Assembly (NCBI GenBank): GCA_030141605.1
Contig: JAQGDQ010000002.1
Location: forward strand, 1,780,501 to 1,844,500
DNA length: 64,000 bases
Direction: 5' to 3'
Origin: Tubiluchus corallicola
Lineage: Eukaryota > Priapulida > Priapulimorpha > Priapulimorphida > Tubiluchidae
The notes beneath the pieces were generated by a model. The model was not told where the DNA came from and searched no databases. It saw only the letters and a list, made by a program, of their open reading frames with translations. Position 1 is the stretch's first letter, and every line of letters starts with the position of its first letter. This document shows, one piece after another, positions 1 to 11,159 of the stretch. A program made the translations under genes and the position numbers.

Positions 1-121
1 TTTCATTATGTTCATTGTGCATTTGATTAAATTCATTGAAGAATTGATAAAATCCAGAAGACCATAATTGAAATTTCCATTTAAACACCAAGAAACAAAT
101 TATTAATGTTTTTTGTTGCAG

Positions 122-305
122 AGATCATGCACTGCACCAATGGCTGCCATTGATAGCTGATTCAGCTGTAACAGAAAACATGTATGATGAGCGGTCGTTC
201 TTCCGTGATCCAAACCTGGTGTCATTTCTTGTACAAATCTTACAACCTCTTGATGAATTTGACATGTACTTAGAGGCTTCTCTAGTCAAGGGCATTGGTA
301 TGTAA
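122..305 (+). CDS. C-terminal exon of an unidentified protein, possibly RUN-domain (DENND5-like)
   Basis: A T-rich stretch ending in AG at 120-121 is followed by an open frame with one leftover base, then 60 codons from Asp-His-Ala-Leu-His to a TAA at 303-305. The peptide is helical and hydrophobic, with WLPLIAD near the start, FFRDPNLVSFLVQIL in the middle and SLVKGIGM at the end. The pattern, including the Lys-Gly-Ile-Gly end, loosely recalls the end of a RUN domain such as the second one of DENND5/Rab6IP1, which binds small GTPases on vesicles. That match is from memory of the family and is weak. The rest of the gene lies left of the window. The coding call rests on the splice acceptor, the open frame and protein-like composition; the name is tentative. 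Confidence 0.45.
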
Positions 306-2880
306 CATGGCACCTTTCTGCAGTCACCTTTACTTGAGGCTGTTAACATTTTCTTTAGTGAAACACACAATGCTGTAGATATCAGTAGAATCTGGTATTG
401 TGTTGCCAAGTTATATTGTAAAAAATGTATAAACAAAAACGGTTATCATAAAGATGAATATTTGTATTAAAGTTTACGTTATTTATTAAGATGTTTATAA
501 AGGTGGTCAATGGTTTCAGCGCATGTTTCTGTTTATGTTATCAACTCTTAATAGGTAGCAGGTAATTAAAATGTCTTTGCAATTAGCTGATTTTCAGAAA
601 AGTCAGGTGTACTATATTTAGATACAAGGTTAATAACTTATCAAGTCCTTGCTCAAAAATCCGATAACATTGTAGTAGTATCCTCAATATCTTCACAAGC
701 TTCAACAGTTTATGATTTAATGCGATTTTTCAAGCTGTTAGTGCTGGAATGTGAAATTCCAAAATCTTTGGAATCTGTTTCTGAACTGACAAAGCCAGAT
801 TTACTTTTAAAATTCAATTTATGTAATGGTTTCGTAATTTAGATGGCTCTGAGAATATTCTCACAGTTCTAGTTTCATTAAAAATTAGTCCTAGAAACTC
901 CTAGACAGTAGACCTAGAAAAATGAGTTTTGCAAGTTCTATACATGCTAATTATAAAATGAATATTATTTTTGTACAAGTTTCGCATAAAAAGCATGTCT
1001 TATATAAAATAAATTTTATTGCTATAATATTCGCAAGTAAGTAAAGAATATTATCCTAATGCAAATTATCAAAGTAAGTATTAAGTTCAATTTCTGACTC
1101 TGACTAGCTTTCTTAGAGATTTTTCCAAATTTCTAACGCTGTATTAAAGTAACTTAATCTACTTAAAAGTTAAACTATTTGCATCTTTCGAACACTTTGT
1201 TATTCTGTATTTTAAATATAAAGTGTCTTCTTTGTTTAAGCTTTAAATTGTTCACTAAGGCTTCGGCTGCATATTTTATGCATTTTGTTGTGTTTCTTTT
1301 ACATTTTGAATGCTCGATATTATGTCTAGTCTCATGTCAGTATTATGAATTTTGTGCTAATTTTCTTACATTATATACATATATACACCAAGTAATTTTG
1401 AATTTGCTACAAATATGTATTGTAATTTTCGATTAATTCTCTACAAGGTGAAATGTGTAACATACTGTACATATTATTGTTGCATGTCACTGCACATAAA
1501 TGTGGATAACTATACTATTATTGCATAAATAAGACTATCTTATAATATCTAAATTCTTATTAATTGTATGCAAATAGAAAATTCTTAATATTATTAATTT
1601 TCGTAACGAAAAATTAAGGTGAAAATAAAGCTTAGATCATGTTATATTACTCTGTTATTGAAGTTATACAATTTTCCATTGCTGTGTGGAAACTACTGTA
1701 AATCATAATCATTGTCATCAGCATCATTATCATCATCATGTACACTACTACTTAAACTAATAATAGTATTTAGTCCTCTCCTCTTATGTGCCCAGTGTTT
1801 GTGTAACAGTGTAACTTTAGTAATAGTTGTTTGCATAAACAACTGTAATGATTGTTGTAGATTATTCAGATATTCACATAGAGAGCCAGATATGTAATGC
1901 CTTATATACTGTTGGGGTAATAACTGTGATGCAATGTTCCAAAACAAGGTTAATTTGTGCAAATAATTTTCTTGTGCATGTATTTTCACGGTTAAAGAGT
2001 TTTCAGTCTCCCAAAGTACTGCAAAGTTTGCTAAGACTATCCATTTTGTGCACTCACTTCATTGTATTCTACACTAATTATGATACTTCTACAACCGAGG
2101 TTGGATCATGGTGGGTATGAGTGCAGCATCTGTAATTCAGTGATATCAATTTACTTGTAAGTGTTATCTGTACATCATTTCACTGCCATCTGTGAAGAGA
2201 AATGTAAAATATTGTAAAAATAATACTTCAATATTTTCTGTTTTAATGATATTACATCAAAAGCTATTCTGTGTTCAGTGCAATAAACTCAAAATTTTGA
2301 AAAGTACTCAGAAGGTGCTGAATTAATTGGCATGAACCTAACTTCTAAACTTTATATGAAATTTGTAACCTCAAAAAGTTGAAATAAATGTTAAACATTA
2401 ATGTTTTTTCAGAATTAGTGTTTGTTTTTTTAATTATCCAGCTATAAGTGAATGTGCCAATATATTAGTTTCCATTATACACAGTTCTAATAGTTTCAAA
2501 GTACTGTTTGCACAGAATAGTACTGTTACAAAAAACGATATTATTAGTGCCTATATTGTTATTTAACTATGAATTAGCTAATTTGTGCCAATTATAAACA
2601 AGTAAATGTAAAAAAAAATTTTATGCATTATAAAAGTGCTGACACTAAAAGAGTAAAACATATTTGCATTTATCCTGTGCCAGTGCTTTGGATTTTTTTT
2701 ATAATATTTTGTTGTTGGCTTTTACTGTCTTTTATAAATCCAACACCGAATTGTCCCTTTTTCGTAGACTTCCTTTTAGGAAAAGAATTTCATAAATTTT
2801 AAATTCTTTGTTACAAACAAGTTATCGATGGTTTGGAAATATCACTTCAAAAAATGAGTTCAGACAATATTGTATCTACA
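306..2880. other. 3' UTR and intergenic DNA, no gene seen
   Basis: AT-rich sequence with no convincing exon on either strand. AATAAA hexamers occur at 1008-1013 and at later points, any of which could end the transcript of the upstream gene. The short open frames near 1180-2120 have low complexity and no family signal. Confidence 0.5.
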
Positions 2881-2892
2881 TTCTACAGGGTC

Positions 2893-3437
2893 GTACATAA
2901 CTTTTTGCTAGGGGGTACCGAAACAACGAGTAATAGTAGAGAACAATTTATTACGATACATTAAAAATTGCTGAAACAGTAGTGAATTTATATCACACCA
3001 AATTTTAGTGTGAAAGCTCTATGTGTCTCGCACATCTTGCTATCTTGAGGGGTATGATCATAGCAGTAACCTGAAAACTTCTGGATTAATTTTTACGATG
3101 AACTAAATGGCTCTGAAATTCACCAGACCAAGTTACTCTGCCAAAGGCACTGGTTTATCTTGAAAGACAGAGTGAATACTAAGATGTTAAGACATGCCAT
3201 TAGTCAGTATTCAACAGATAAGTTTGTGAGACATCTACTAGATGTGTTGGATGATCTTAAGTTTTTCGAGTCGCTTTCCAATCACGTGACTATGCAAGAC
3301 GCGTGAGGCTTCCACGCCAAATTCAGAAAGTATGATATAGATTCTCAATTGATTGCGCAATACTTTGGTGTAATAAGCTGCTCTGTACGATTACTCGTTA
3401 TTTTTGTACCCTTCTAGCAAAAGGTTATATGCCAATT
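2893..3437. mobile_element. Degenerate palindromic (foldback) transposon remnant
   Basis: The first about 145 bases (2893-3040) pair, imperfectly, with the reverse complement of the last about 140 (3295-3437). The outer ends share ACTTTTTGCTAG versus ACCTTTTGCTAG, then GGGTAC, then AACGAGTAAT, and the similarity continues inward through TTATTAC and TATATCA. By eye roughly two thirds of positions agree. The central 250 bases carry no open frame. This is the form of a non-autonomous DNA element with long inverted repeats; the GCTAG/GGGTAC ends are compatible with Tc1/mariner but I could not fix a target duplication, so family and exact ends are uncertain. Confidence 0.6.
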
Positions 3438-3920
3438 TGTGCAGTGCGGCGAACATTGTAATTAATGTTAACTGAATGTGCCAAACCTATATGATTGTTG
3501 AGAAAATGCTATTAACAAACCATGTAAAATAAATTCAAAATTGTTAAGTCTTTTTTGAAAACTCTCTGTGAGAAAGGATTACTCAATAATTTTGTACGCT
3601 CCATTTCGTTACAAATTTTGAGGCGGTTATGCTTAATCTGAATAATCTCGCACTAGCTTTGACTGAGTGCTTATTTCTTGCCTGGGGGATATCATTAATG
3701 GTGTTCGGACATTTCGCACTGATTAAGACCTAATCATCTATAAATTAGATTACTTTCTCTACGTTGCTGTAGCAGCAGATTTCTAGTTTCATTGCTTGTG
3801 TCATTTAACGTCAGCGCTGTGTAGCGATTGTGTAGTTTCACTTCACATTTAATTTTGAGCGGCCCGGAGCCGCTAGACGAAATTTATTTAGCCTTCAAAG
3901 CGTAATTTTACTTAGCGACG

Positions 3921-4648
3921 CATACAAGTTCGTCCGGCTTTTATTTAATGAGACTAAATTAGTTCCTATGCTTATTATGCTTGATACCAGTATTCAAACG
4001 CTCATAGAATCGTTTTGAGTATACCAGCTTGACACTGGACGTCATCAGCGTCCTCACACTCAGTAGGTTCATTAGCACAATATTAATTGATACAGTTGTA
4101 GGGCGCCGAGTAACCCACTAGCCGAAGTAGGACACTTCCAGTAAAATGCGTGTGCTAAATTTGCGGAAAAGCAGAAGCATTGTCGTACATGGGCAGCCCA
4201 AGTAGGGCAATGACGATTTTTGTCGAGAATCGAGAATTATGATGACATAATAACAAAAAAAACGTAAAACTAAATTTGTTTTACAAAAAAGTGACTTTAT
4301 AATAATGATAGTTTATTTATAATAATAATGGATGACAATTTACAAAATTAATGTACTTTTTACAATAGTATCATCAGTATTATTAGCTCCATTGAAATCA
4401 TCAAAACATTAAACTAAGTATCTAATGCTTTAAAGAGAGAAACTATGCACACAATTATTACAGAAATAATTGCAAGCTTAACAATGAGACAGATGCTGCT
4501 AAGCCTTCACAACACGAAAAATTAATTTTTAACTCTTTAGGAAAAGCAATAAAATTCTTTTATTTTATCAGATGTATAATAAACTATTCAACGTGTATTG
4601 ACGTTTATAATAATAATAATATTATTATTATTATAATTATTATTATTA

Positions 4649-4700
<52 letters not shown>

Positions 4701-4955
4701 ATAAACAAGGACAACGGATGGTGCCTGTACGCTTAACAACTCAATTTGCGACCTGTCTCTAGTGTCCTACTTGGGCAGCCCATGTACGACACGTCCTACC
4801 TGGGCTAGCCCATGAATTGCCACTAACTATTACACAGCCCTAGTGATTCAACAGTTACTGTAATGATTACTGCATTGCCACGTCTCTGAGCGTTTGAATA
4901 TTGGTATCAAGCATAACAACCCCATTAAATAAAGACGAATAAACTTGGATCCGCC
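3921..4955. mobile_element. Palindromic element with about 90-bp inverted ends and an (ATT)n core
   Basis: The left end (3921-4012) and right end (4881-4955) are inverted copies: both contain, in mirror orientation, CTTTTATTTAATG, TTATGCTTGATACCA and ATTCAAACGCTCA. Further in, a second inverted pair is visible around 4185-4210 and 4760-4815, built on GTACATGGGCAGCCCAAGT. The centre holds an ATT microsatellite. No coding frame is present. It reads as a foldback or non-autonomous DNA transposon, or one element nested in another. Target duplication was not identified. Confidence 0.6.
4605..4699. repeat. (ATT)n / (AAT)n microsatellite
   Basis: About 95 bases of near-pure ATT trinucleotides with a strand switch near 4620, where ATAATAAT changes to ATTATT. 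The short palindrome at the switch can form a hairpin. It lies inside the palindromic element. Confidence 0.9.
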
Positions 4956-5867
4956 CCTCTCTCTACCTTCCTTCCTCTGAGACCTCTCTCTCAATATCTC
5001 TCACAAAATTTAGTAGAATCCATTTTAAACGAACATCTGCCAAGCTACTACTAAGTTGGTGACAATTGACTCGCCAGAATATATGTTACTGTGTAGCATT
5101 AGAAAACTCAAATTACATCGTCAGAAAGCACATTTAGTTTCATTAAGCACAAGAGCTGGAGTTCAAATCTCGATCTGATTAAAACAATTACTTTTTTCTT
5201 TTTTCATTCAGCTAATCATTCTGTTGACTTTCATAAACAACTGCGTTCACTTTTTTGGGTATTTTTAGACAAAATTTTATTTCCAGTTATAGTAGCTAAT
5301 TAATTTTGTGATTAACATTTTTAGAATTAGAAATTGTCCGTTTTCCCTGTCAATGTTTCTCACGAAAGAACTTGTGTCAGTGGTTTTGCCATCCACACTG
5401 TTCTTGGAACTTATTAGTGCTGCTTAACGAAATCTACGCAAACAGTGAATAAACTACTCAACGGACCGATAAGACTGAACAGATATGGAATGTAATAAGT
5501 TTATAAAAACCAGATAAATGTCATGCGTAAGGATTATGTTAATAAGATCTAGGTAAAATATTATACACGAAATTGCTTTGCTTGTAATCTCTCCTCTGTG
5601 CGCAAGCGAAATTAGTATTTTAATGCTGCTCCTGGTTATCGTTATCATCGTAATCGTCGTCGTTGCGGTTGTCGTCATCATCATCATCTACCATCAATAA
5701 CAGCGCCGTCTTCGCTGTCATTATTACGTTTTCAGTTAGTTTTTGTAATAAGGGGAAAACAGAAAACTTTGATCTAGATTCTCCAAACACCAATATCATG
5801 CTAGCTACATCAACGTCAGCATATTGCATGCCATATATAAATTCAAAAATAAGAAATTTGCCCTAAA

Positions 5868-6130
5868 AAATTTTGTTCTACCGTATATTTAACAAATTAC
5901 ATGTATATACTCAACCGATGCCAAGCTTAAACACTGAAGGCTTCATGCTAGGTATTGCCAGCTAACTCTGTCTAACAGCGTAAAATATACACGTTAAGCT
6001 ACGTTATATACGAGATAAGTGACGTACAAATTTTGCTCTGTTGTATATTTTATATAATATATACTTTAAAAATTGGTACATATGTTCAACCAAAGCCAAG
6101 ATTAAGCACTAAAAACTTCACACTGTATGC
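5868..6130. repeat. Diverged direct duplication
   Basis: The segment from 5868 to about 5950 is repeated, imperfectly, at about 6030-6130. Both copies run AAATTTTG(T/C)TCT, a TATATTT block, then CAACC followed by GCCAAG, a CACT and a CTTCA motif. Similarity is roughly three quarters by eye. Function unknown. Confidence 0.4.
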
Positions 6131-7618
6131 TCTAATATAATTGCGTCACGGAACCATAATTAATTAATTATACTCGTTAGCAAATCCCTGCAATTGTTAT
6201 TATGAAATTATGTTAGGCTGAGAATGACTGTTTATAAAGCTAATGAGTGTTTTCGGGTGCCCTAACAAAGTTGTCAGCGTAACAAAGTGAATAGAATCAC
6301 TGAGACTATCAACTAAAGTAATTTCTAATAACAGTATTTTCATACTAGAATGTTCTTTATATACGTAGCTTGCTTGTAAGTTTTATCTTCACGCATTGCA
6401 CTGAAAAACGGAAGGAGTTTTTTTACTCAACGGGGTATCCCGTGGACTTGAGAAGCAGACCTATTATTATTTCTTGTTTTAAGCTTTTTGATCTTTTATA
6501 AATTGTATGATTGCACTAAAAGATGAATTGATTCTGTCTAACATAAAAGCGCATACACAGTTCAACAAAGTTGCCTAAATTACCCCACTTTGCACGTAAT
6601 AAAAAGAATTTAGCAAATTCGCATTGTACTGAGAAAACTGCCACACGTAATGTCGTCAATATTATCTCTAAGTGTACAGCAGCTAGACATCCGTATTAGG
6701 TTCTCCAACTAACTCATTTATTGTACGTTCTAAATTCGTACATCTAATAATTTACCTCCCTCGCACTGTCGAAATTACTCCGTCTAACTCATTTGCCTCT
6801 TCTCCTTTCTTCATTTACTCATCTGTGACGTGTCCAGGAAACCAATTACCAACGTTGAGAAGTTTGATCATTTTCACAAACTTTGTACTGCTTTATACTG
6901 CAATCACGCTATGCAAGCATTATCTCATTACATAAACAGTGGCTTTCGATTGCAGATAGTTAGAGAAAGCCCTGTTTTAAACCATGGGCTGGTGTATTGC
7001 TATGATAGAACATGGCATAGCAGAGCAGGCAAAGCAGTAAACAAATGCAGTGCTTGCGTGTAACATGGGTTGTACTATATACCTATATGTATATAACTAT
7101 TCCAAACCGTTATTTGAAAATTTATTGTGGTTGGAAAGAACAAGAAATTTGTTTAAGATTAAGTTCTACTGGTTATTCCTTGTAATATTACTTAGCAATT
7201 TAGAGATCACTAATTACGTTTATTTTACAATTACAGTAAATAATGTAGCAAAACGGGCAATCACAAAGGAATGGTCTGAAGCACTTGCACAACTCCACCA
7301 TAACTTATTTTGTTAATAAAAAAATCAGAGACAAATCGATTGCGTTAAAACAAAGCCACAAAACTTATACATAATAGTGACGACATTCTGGGTGTGAGTC
7401 CTGTGTATCTTTTTAATATTGCATGTACTTATAATTTTAGTATTTCAACTTGCACTTTTTGGAATTACTACTATAACTTGCAGTTTTTTCTTGCACCAGG
7501 CTCATTTATCGTTAAGCGGTGTTGGTTTTTAATCCTTATCACTGAATGATAAATTTGCAATGATTTTATTGTTTTCATCTGTTTTTTTCGGGCAAATGAA
7601 GATTTAATTTATTATATA

Positions 7619-7620
<2 letters not shown>

Positions 7621-7657
<37 letters not shown>

Positions 7658-7715
7658 GAAAGTAACAACCTGGCTCACACACACACACACACATATGAGC
7701 CAGGTCGTTACTTTC
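7621..7715. repeat. (TA)n and (CA)n microsatellites with a flanking 20-bp hairpin
   Basis: A TA run (7621-7655) is followed by an inverted repeat whose arms lie at 7658-7677 and 7696-7715. The arms match at 19 of 20 positions; the left arm reads GAAAGTAACAACCTGGCTCA. The loop is an 18-base CA repeat. Confidence 0.75.
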
Positions 7716-9680
7716 TGATTTTGTTAAGTTGACTATACATTTTAAACACTCGCAACTGCAAAAACATCACACTAGACAGATGTTTAAAGGTTTTGTGGAT
7801 TTGCTTTAATAATATGGGTTCGTTTTATATAATGGTTTTGTGTCTGTAATTTTTATTATTTGTTTATCCAGTGCATGAGCTAAGTAAAAAAATACGGGTA
7901 AGGTTTCTTGGTCGCTGGCGTGTTAAAACCGGCGCACAATAAATATGAGTTTACGAGGAGTAGTGCATATATTCACTCAGACCGAATGCTGTCGAGCCCA
8001 TCTAATGGACGACCGTTCAGTTAGAATATATGGTAATTATACAAAAATGAAGGTAATAACTCTCTCCATAAAACAGTTTATTAAAATGAGAATCAAAAGC
8101 GCATGCGCAGACGAATAGATCTTCTCACATTGAAAACTTTGGGCACAGATGCTGAGACTGTGCTTGAACGCAAGGGTTTAGTTACGATCAGCACTGAAAC
8201 TGCGAAATTGAAAATGAATTGTTAGGTGAGCCCATTAAAAATCATAGGAGTAATTGGAAACAATGATTCAGACTAACACTACAGTAAAAGAAAAAAGTTG
8301 TAATTGTGATTATTTGATTGCTTATACCTATATGAACACTACTTGGACAACTTTGCTGGACGTTTACATGCTGTTTCAATTGTTTTCAGGTATACGCGCA
8401 TAGATAATATTATTCCGTGTTTATTCCGAAAAAAACGGTCACTTAAAATTTTTCTATTCCTGCATTATTGTGACTCAAGGGTTTACTGATATGAAAGCCT
8501 GTAAGTCCACGTGTGGTGTGACTAAGGACTCATTAGAATGATGTCAAAAACTACCTCAAGAGCTGAAAAATGTACACTTGCACTGTTGTTTAGCAAGTCA
8601 TGACTACATGTGAATTACAACAAGGTAAGGCAACTTACGCTATTTTATCTCTAAAATCTTAATAAAATTCTTGGGTGCCTGACAAAATTACGACTTTTAT
8701 TGGGTTTTCTTCAAATGGATATTATAAATTTCTAACAACTATTGGTTCAAAGGCGTTGGCGTACCCACATTTATGAATAAGAAACGTACGACAAGCATTA
8801 AGTCATAATAATTTTATATAATTATAATTATATAAAGCTTACGGATTCTCAGGAACGTCAATTTTAGTAACATTTAGAACACAGATTGTTGCCAAACCAT
8901 TTTACTTTATTTTGCGCAAAGTTCACAGTCACTTGCAATCGACTATCTAGTTTAATCTACAACCAAGCGTGTAGGAAAGAATTGAAATTCAGTCTTAACG
9001 ATGTTTGTTACTGTCAGCAACTACACGCTTACTACTAGTAATAATAACAAAATTGTAAGTGTTGAAACTACAATCTACGTGTAACGCCATTTTTCTTTCT
9101 ACAAAAAACATTTAGATTACAGTGTCAATGTTTTTACAATGTTTCTTAATATTTTTGCTACTAATACTGCATTATTATTTTCTTATTAAAACGCCAAACA
9201 AAAATGCCGAGGTCGATCGAAGTTAGTTTTCACGACCGGTGCATTATAATAGCACATCGCTACACATTAATAGTCTTCTCGTGATATTTGGTGCATTTTT
9301 GTGATGTCGCTGCTCTGTAGCTTTTGATCCGGCAAGTACTGTCGCCGCCGTTATTGCTGGCGTTGCTATTGTTGCTGCAATTATCCGAAGAAGGTTCTAT
9401 AGCAATTAATTGTTAACCCTCAACTTTTCTGGTTTTGCTACCACCCGGTTTGATCTGACACTACTTTTACTATTTAAAGAATCCTTATAGGTAATCTCGA
9501 TCCACTAATTTTTCGTCAACTACTTTATGAATGACCACGCAGACACCATTTATTTACTTTACAATTCTGTATTGAACTCGAACTCGTCAAATACTGAAGG
9601 AAATTGTGAAAAATTACCGGTTATTTACAGAGGGGAAGGAAGATGAAGCAGCGGAAAAGGAAAGACAAAGACTGTTGAAA

Positions 9681-11159
9681 ATGGATAACACCACGCAGAC
9701 AATTGTGCAGCTGAATCCGGATACCTGCGCTGAATCTACACAGGCACCGAGCGAAGGGGATGATGATGATGATGACGATGATTATGACGACGGTGACGCC
9801 AATGAAACTACAGTAACTGTAGAGAAGGTAGACCTATGAATTGGTTAGAATTGACAACAATATACCACACGAACTGGATGCATGGGCATCCACCGGAAGC
9901 GCAAAATAATAAAATGTAATTTATATCTTTTAAGCTCTATGCGCGCGCGTAATGTCTCACACAGACTGCTATAAATGTTAAGCAAACAACGTTTCACTGA
10001 AATCATTAATCTTGCAGATTAGAACTTCATTAATTTTATTAGGCAAGTGAACGTTAAAATGTGTATGCATGTAAAAAACGCGTAAATTCTCAATTCGCCA
10101 ATAAATGCTACATAACAAATCATTTACTCTGCGTAGGCATTTACACATTAATACTATTTACAGGTACATTCTTTATACTCGCAAAAAGGTTACATGGTAC
10201 TGAATCTGTGTATAATATTTTGAGGATCAGTACATGGCAAACAGATGTTCGTTGCATGCGATCCTTTAAAATTTTATACATTTTTCGCACACCTGGTATT
10301 ATCTTGATTTTGTACAATTATGTTCTGATACATGTAGTATATTATCCCTTTGGCGCTAAAAACAGTTCCTCGTCCTATTTGCCTGAACATCATACAATAT
10401 GTCTACCCTGCTTGTTATTATATCCTGGTGGTTCTTATGTGGCATAATATCTCCCCTCGACAGCCGTTCGGATTATTTGTCTTGCTTTTACGGCAGTACA
10501 AGCCTTTATTACATTCAGTGGCAAGTAATCTGCTACATCAGTTGTACGTATCGTCAAAGGTGTCTAGTACTGAGTATGTAGGGCATTCGTATCTGTGTTT
10601 GTATAAATGATACCTGGTGGATTTGTGAGTATTAGTCCCGCACCTCATGATCGTAATTTACTAATAGCATGGAAAAGGAACTGGTCTGATATCATCTAGG
10701 TAGGGGACTGATACGCTTCATTATTATACTCTTTGTGGGCTCCTATAATCTTTGCATTTCTTTAAGTGATCCATCAAGTAGTCTCAGTTACTCTGATGGG
10801 AACATCCACAAATTGCTTTTAGTACAACTGCCCAACAAACTCGTATAATGTTCATCTAATTAATCGCTGATTGGGCTGAATCTCATTTGACAAGTTAAGT
10901 AAAATTCTTTATCTTGCTATAGATATTTGCCTTGGAATATTTTTATGCCTGCGTAAATATACTTTTACTGATAATTTTGTGTCGTTCTTTTTAGAAGACG
11001 CGTCAGAGAGACAATGAAGAAGTTCGAACGGCTCAGCAGGCGGTAGCGGAATTGGCTCGACAGCTCGACAAACGGCGATGCGTAATCATTGCCGTCATCA
11101 TCGGAATCGAATTTGGGATCGTTTTATTCATAGTTCTGAGGTCATATCTAAACACTTAA
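9681..11159 (+). CDS. Small acidic tail-anchored membrane protein, two exons, function unknown
   Basis: Exon 1 (9681-9827) and exon 2 (10995-11159) join in phase 0 across a GT-AG intron (donor AAG|GTAGAC, acceptor TTTTTAG) to give 103 aa. Residues 1-49 include a run of eight Asp with Glu, Tyr and Gly around it. Exon 2 opens with a charged, Gln-rich helix likely to be a short coiled coil, then Arg-Arg-Cys and one hydrophobic segment of about 20 residues (VIIAVIIGIEFGIVLFIVL), ending in RSYLNT. The C-terminal membrane helix and the absence of a signal peptide suggest a tail-anchored protein with its N-terminus in the cytosol. The frame is also open upstream of the chosen ATG to about 9574, with a possible acceptor at 9629-9630, so an additional 5' coding exon is possible. 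I recognise no family. Coding is supported by matching splice phases rather than homology. Confidence 0.5.

Larger units (their letters stand above)
4956..9590. other. Intergenic DNA, no gene supported
   Basis: No exon with splice signals and a protein-like frame was found. It holds a GAT/GTC-rich low-complexity patch (5640-5695), a diverged direct duplication (5868-6130), a microsatellite hairpin (7621-7715), and from about 9200 to 9400 a locally CpG-richer stretch that may be promoter sequence for the gene beginning downstream. Short open frames at 6830-7316 show no family signal. Confidence 0.45.

Noticed and set aside
5160-5185. GTTCAAATC resembling a tRNA T-loop
   Set aside because: The flanking bases do not form a T stem and no A-box or acceptor stem is found upstream.
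6830-7316. Two overlapping plus-strand frames of 77 and 88 codons
   Set aside because: No recognised domain, no splice context, no conserved motif.
10061-10610. A 128-codon and two overlapping frames on the plus strand
   Set aside because: They lie inside the intron of the tail-anchored protein gene, have no family signal and AT-driven composition.
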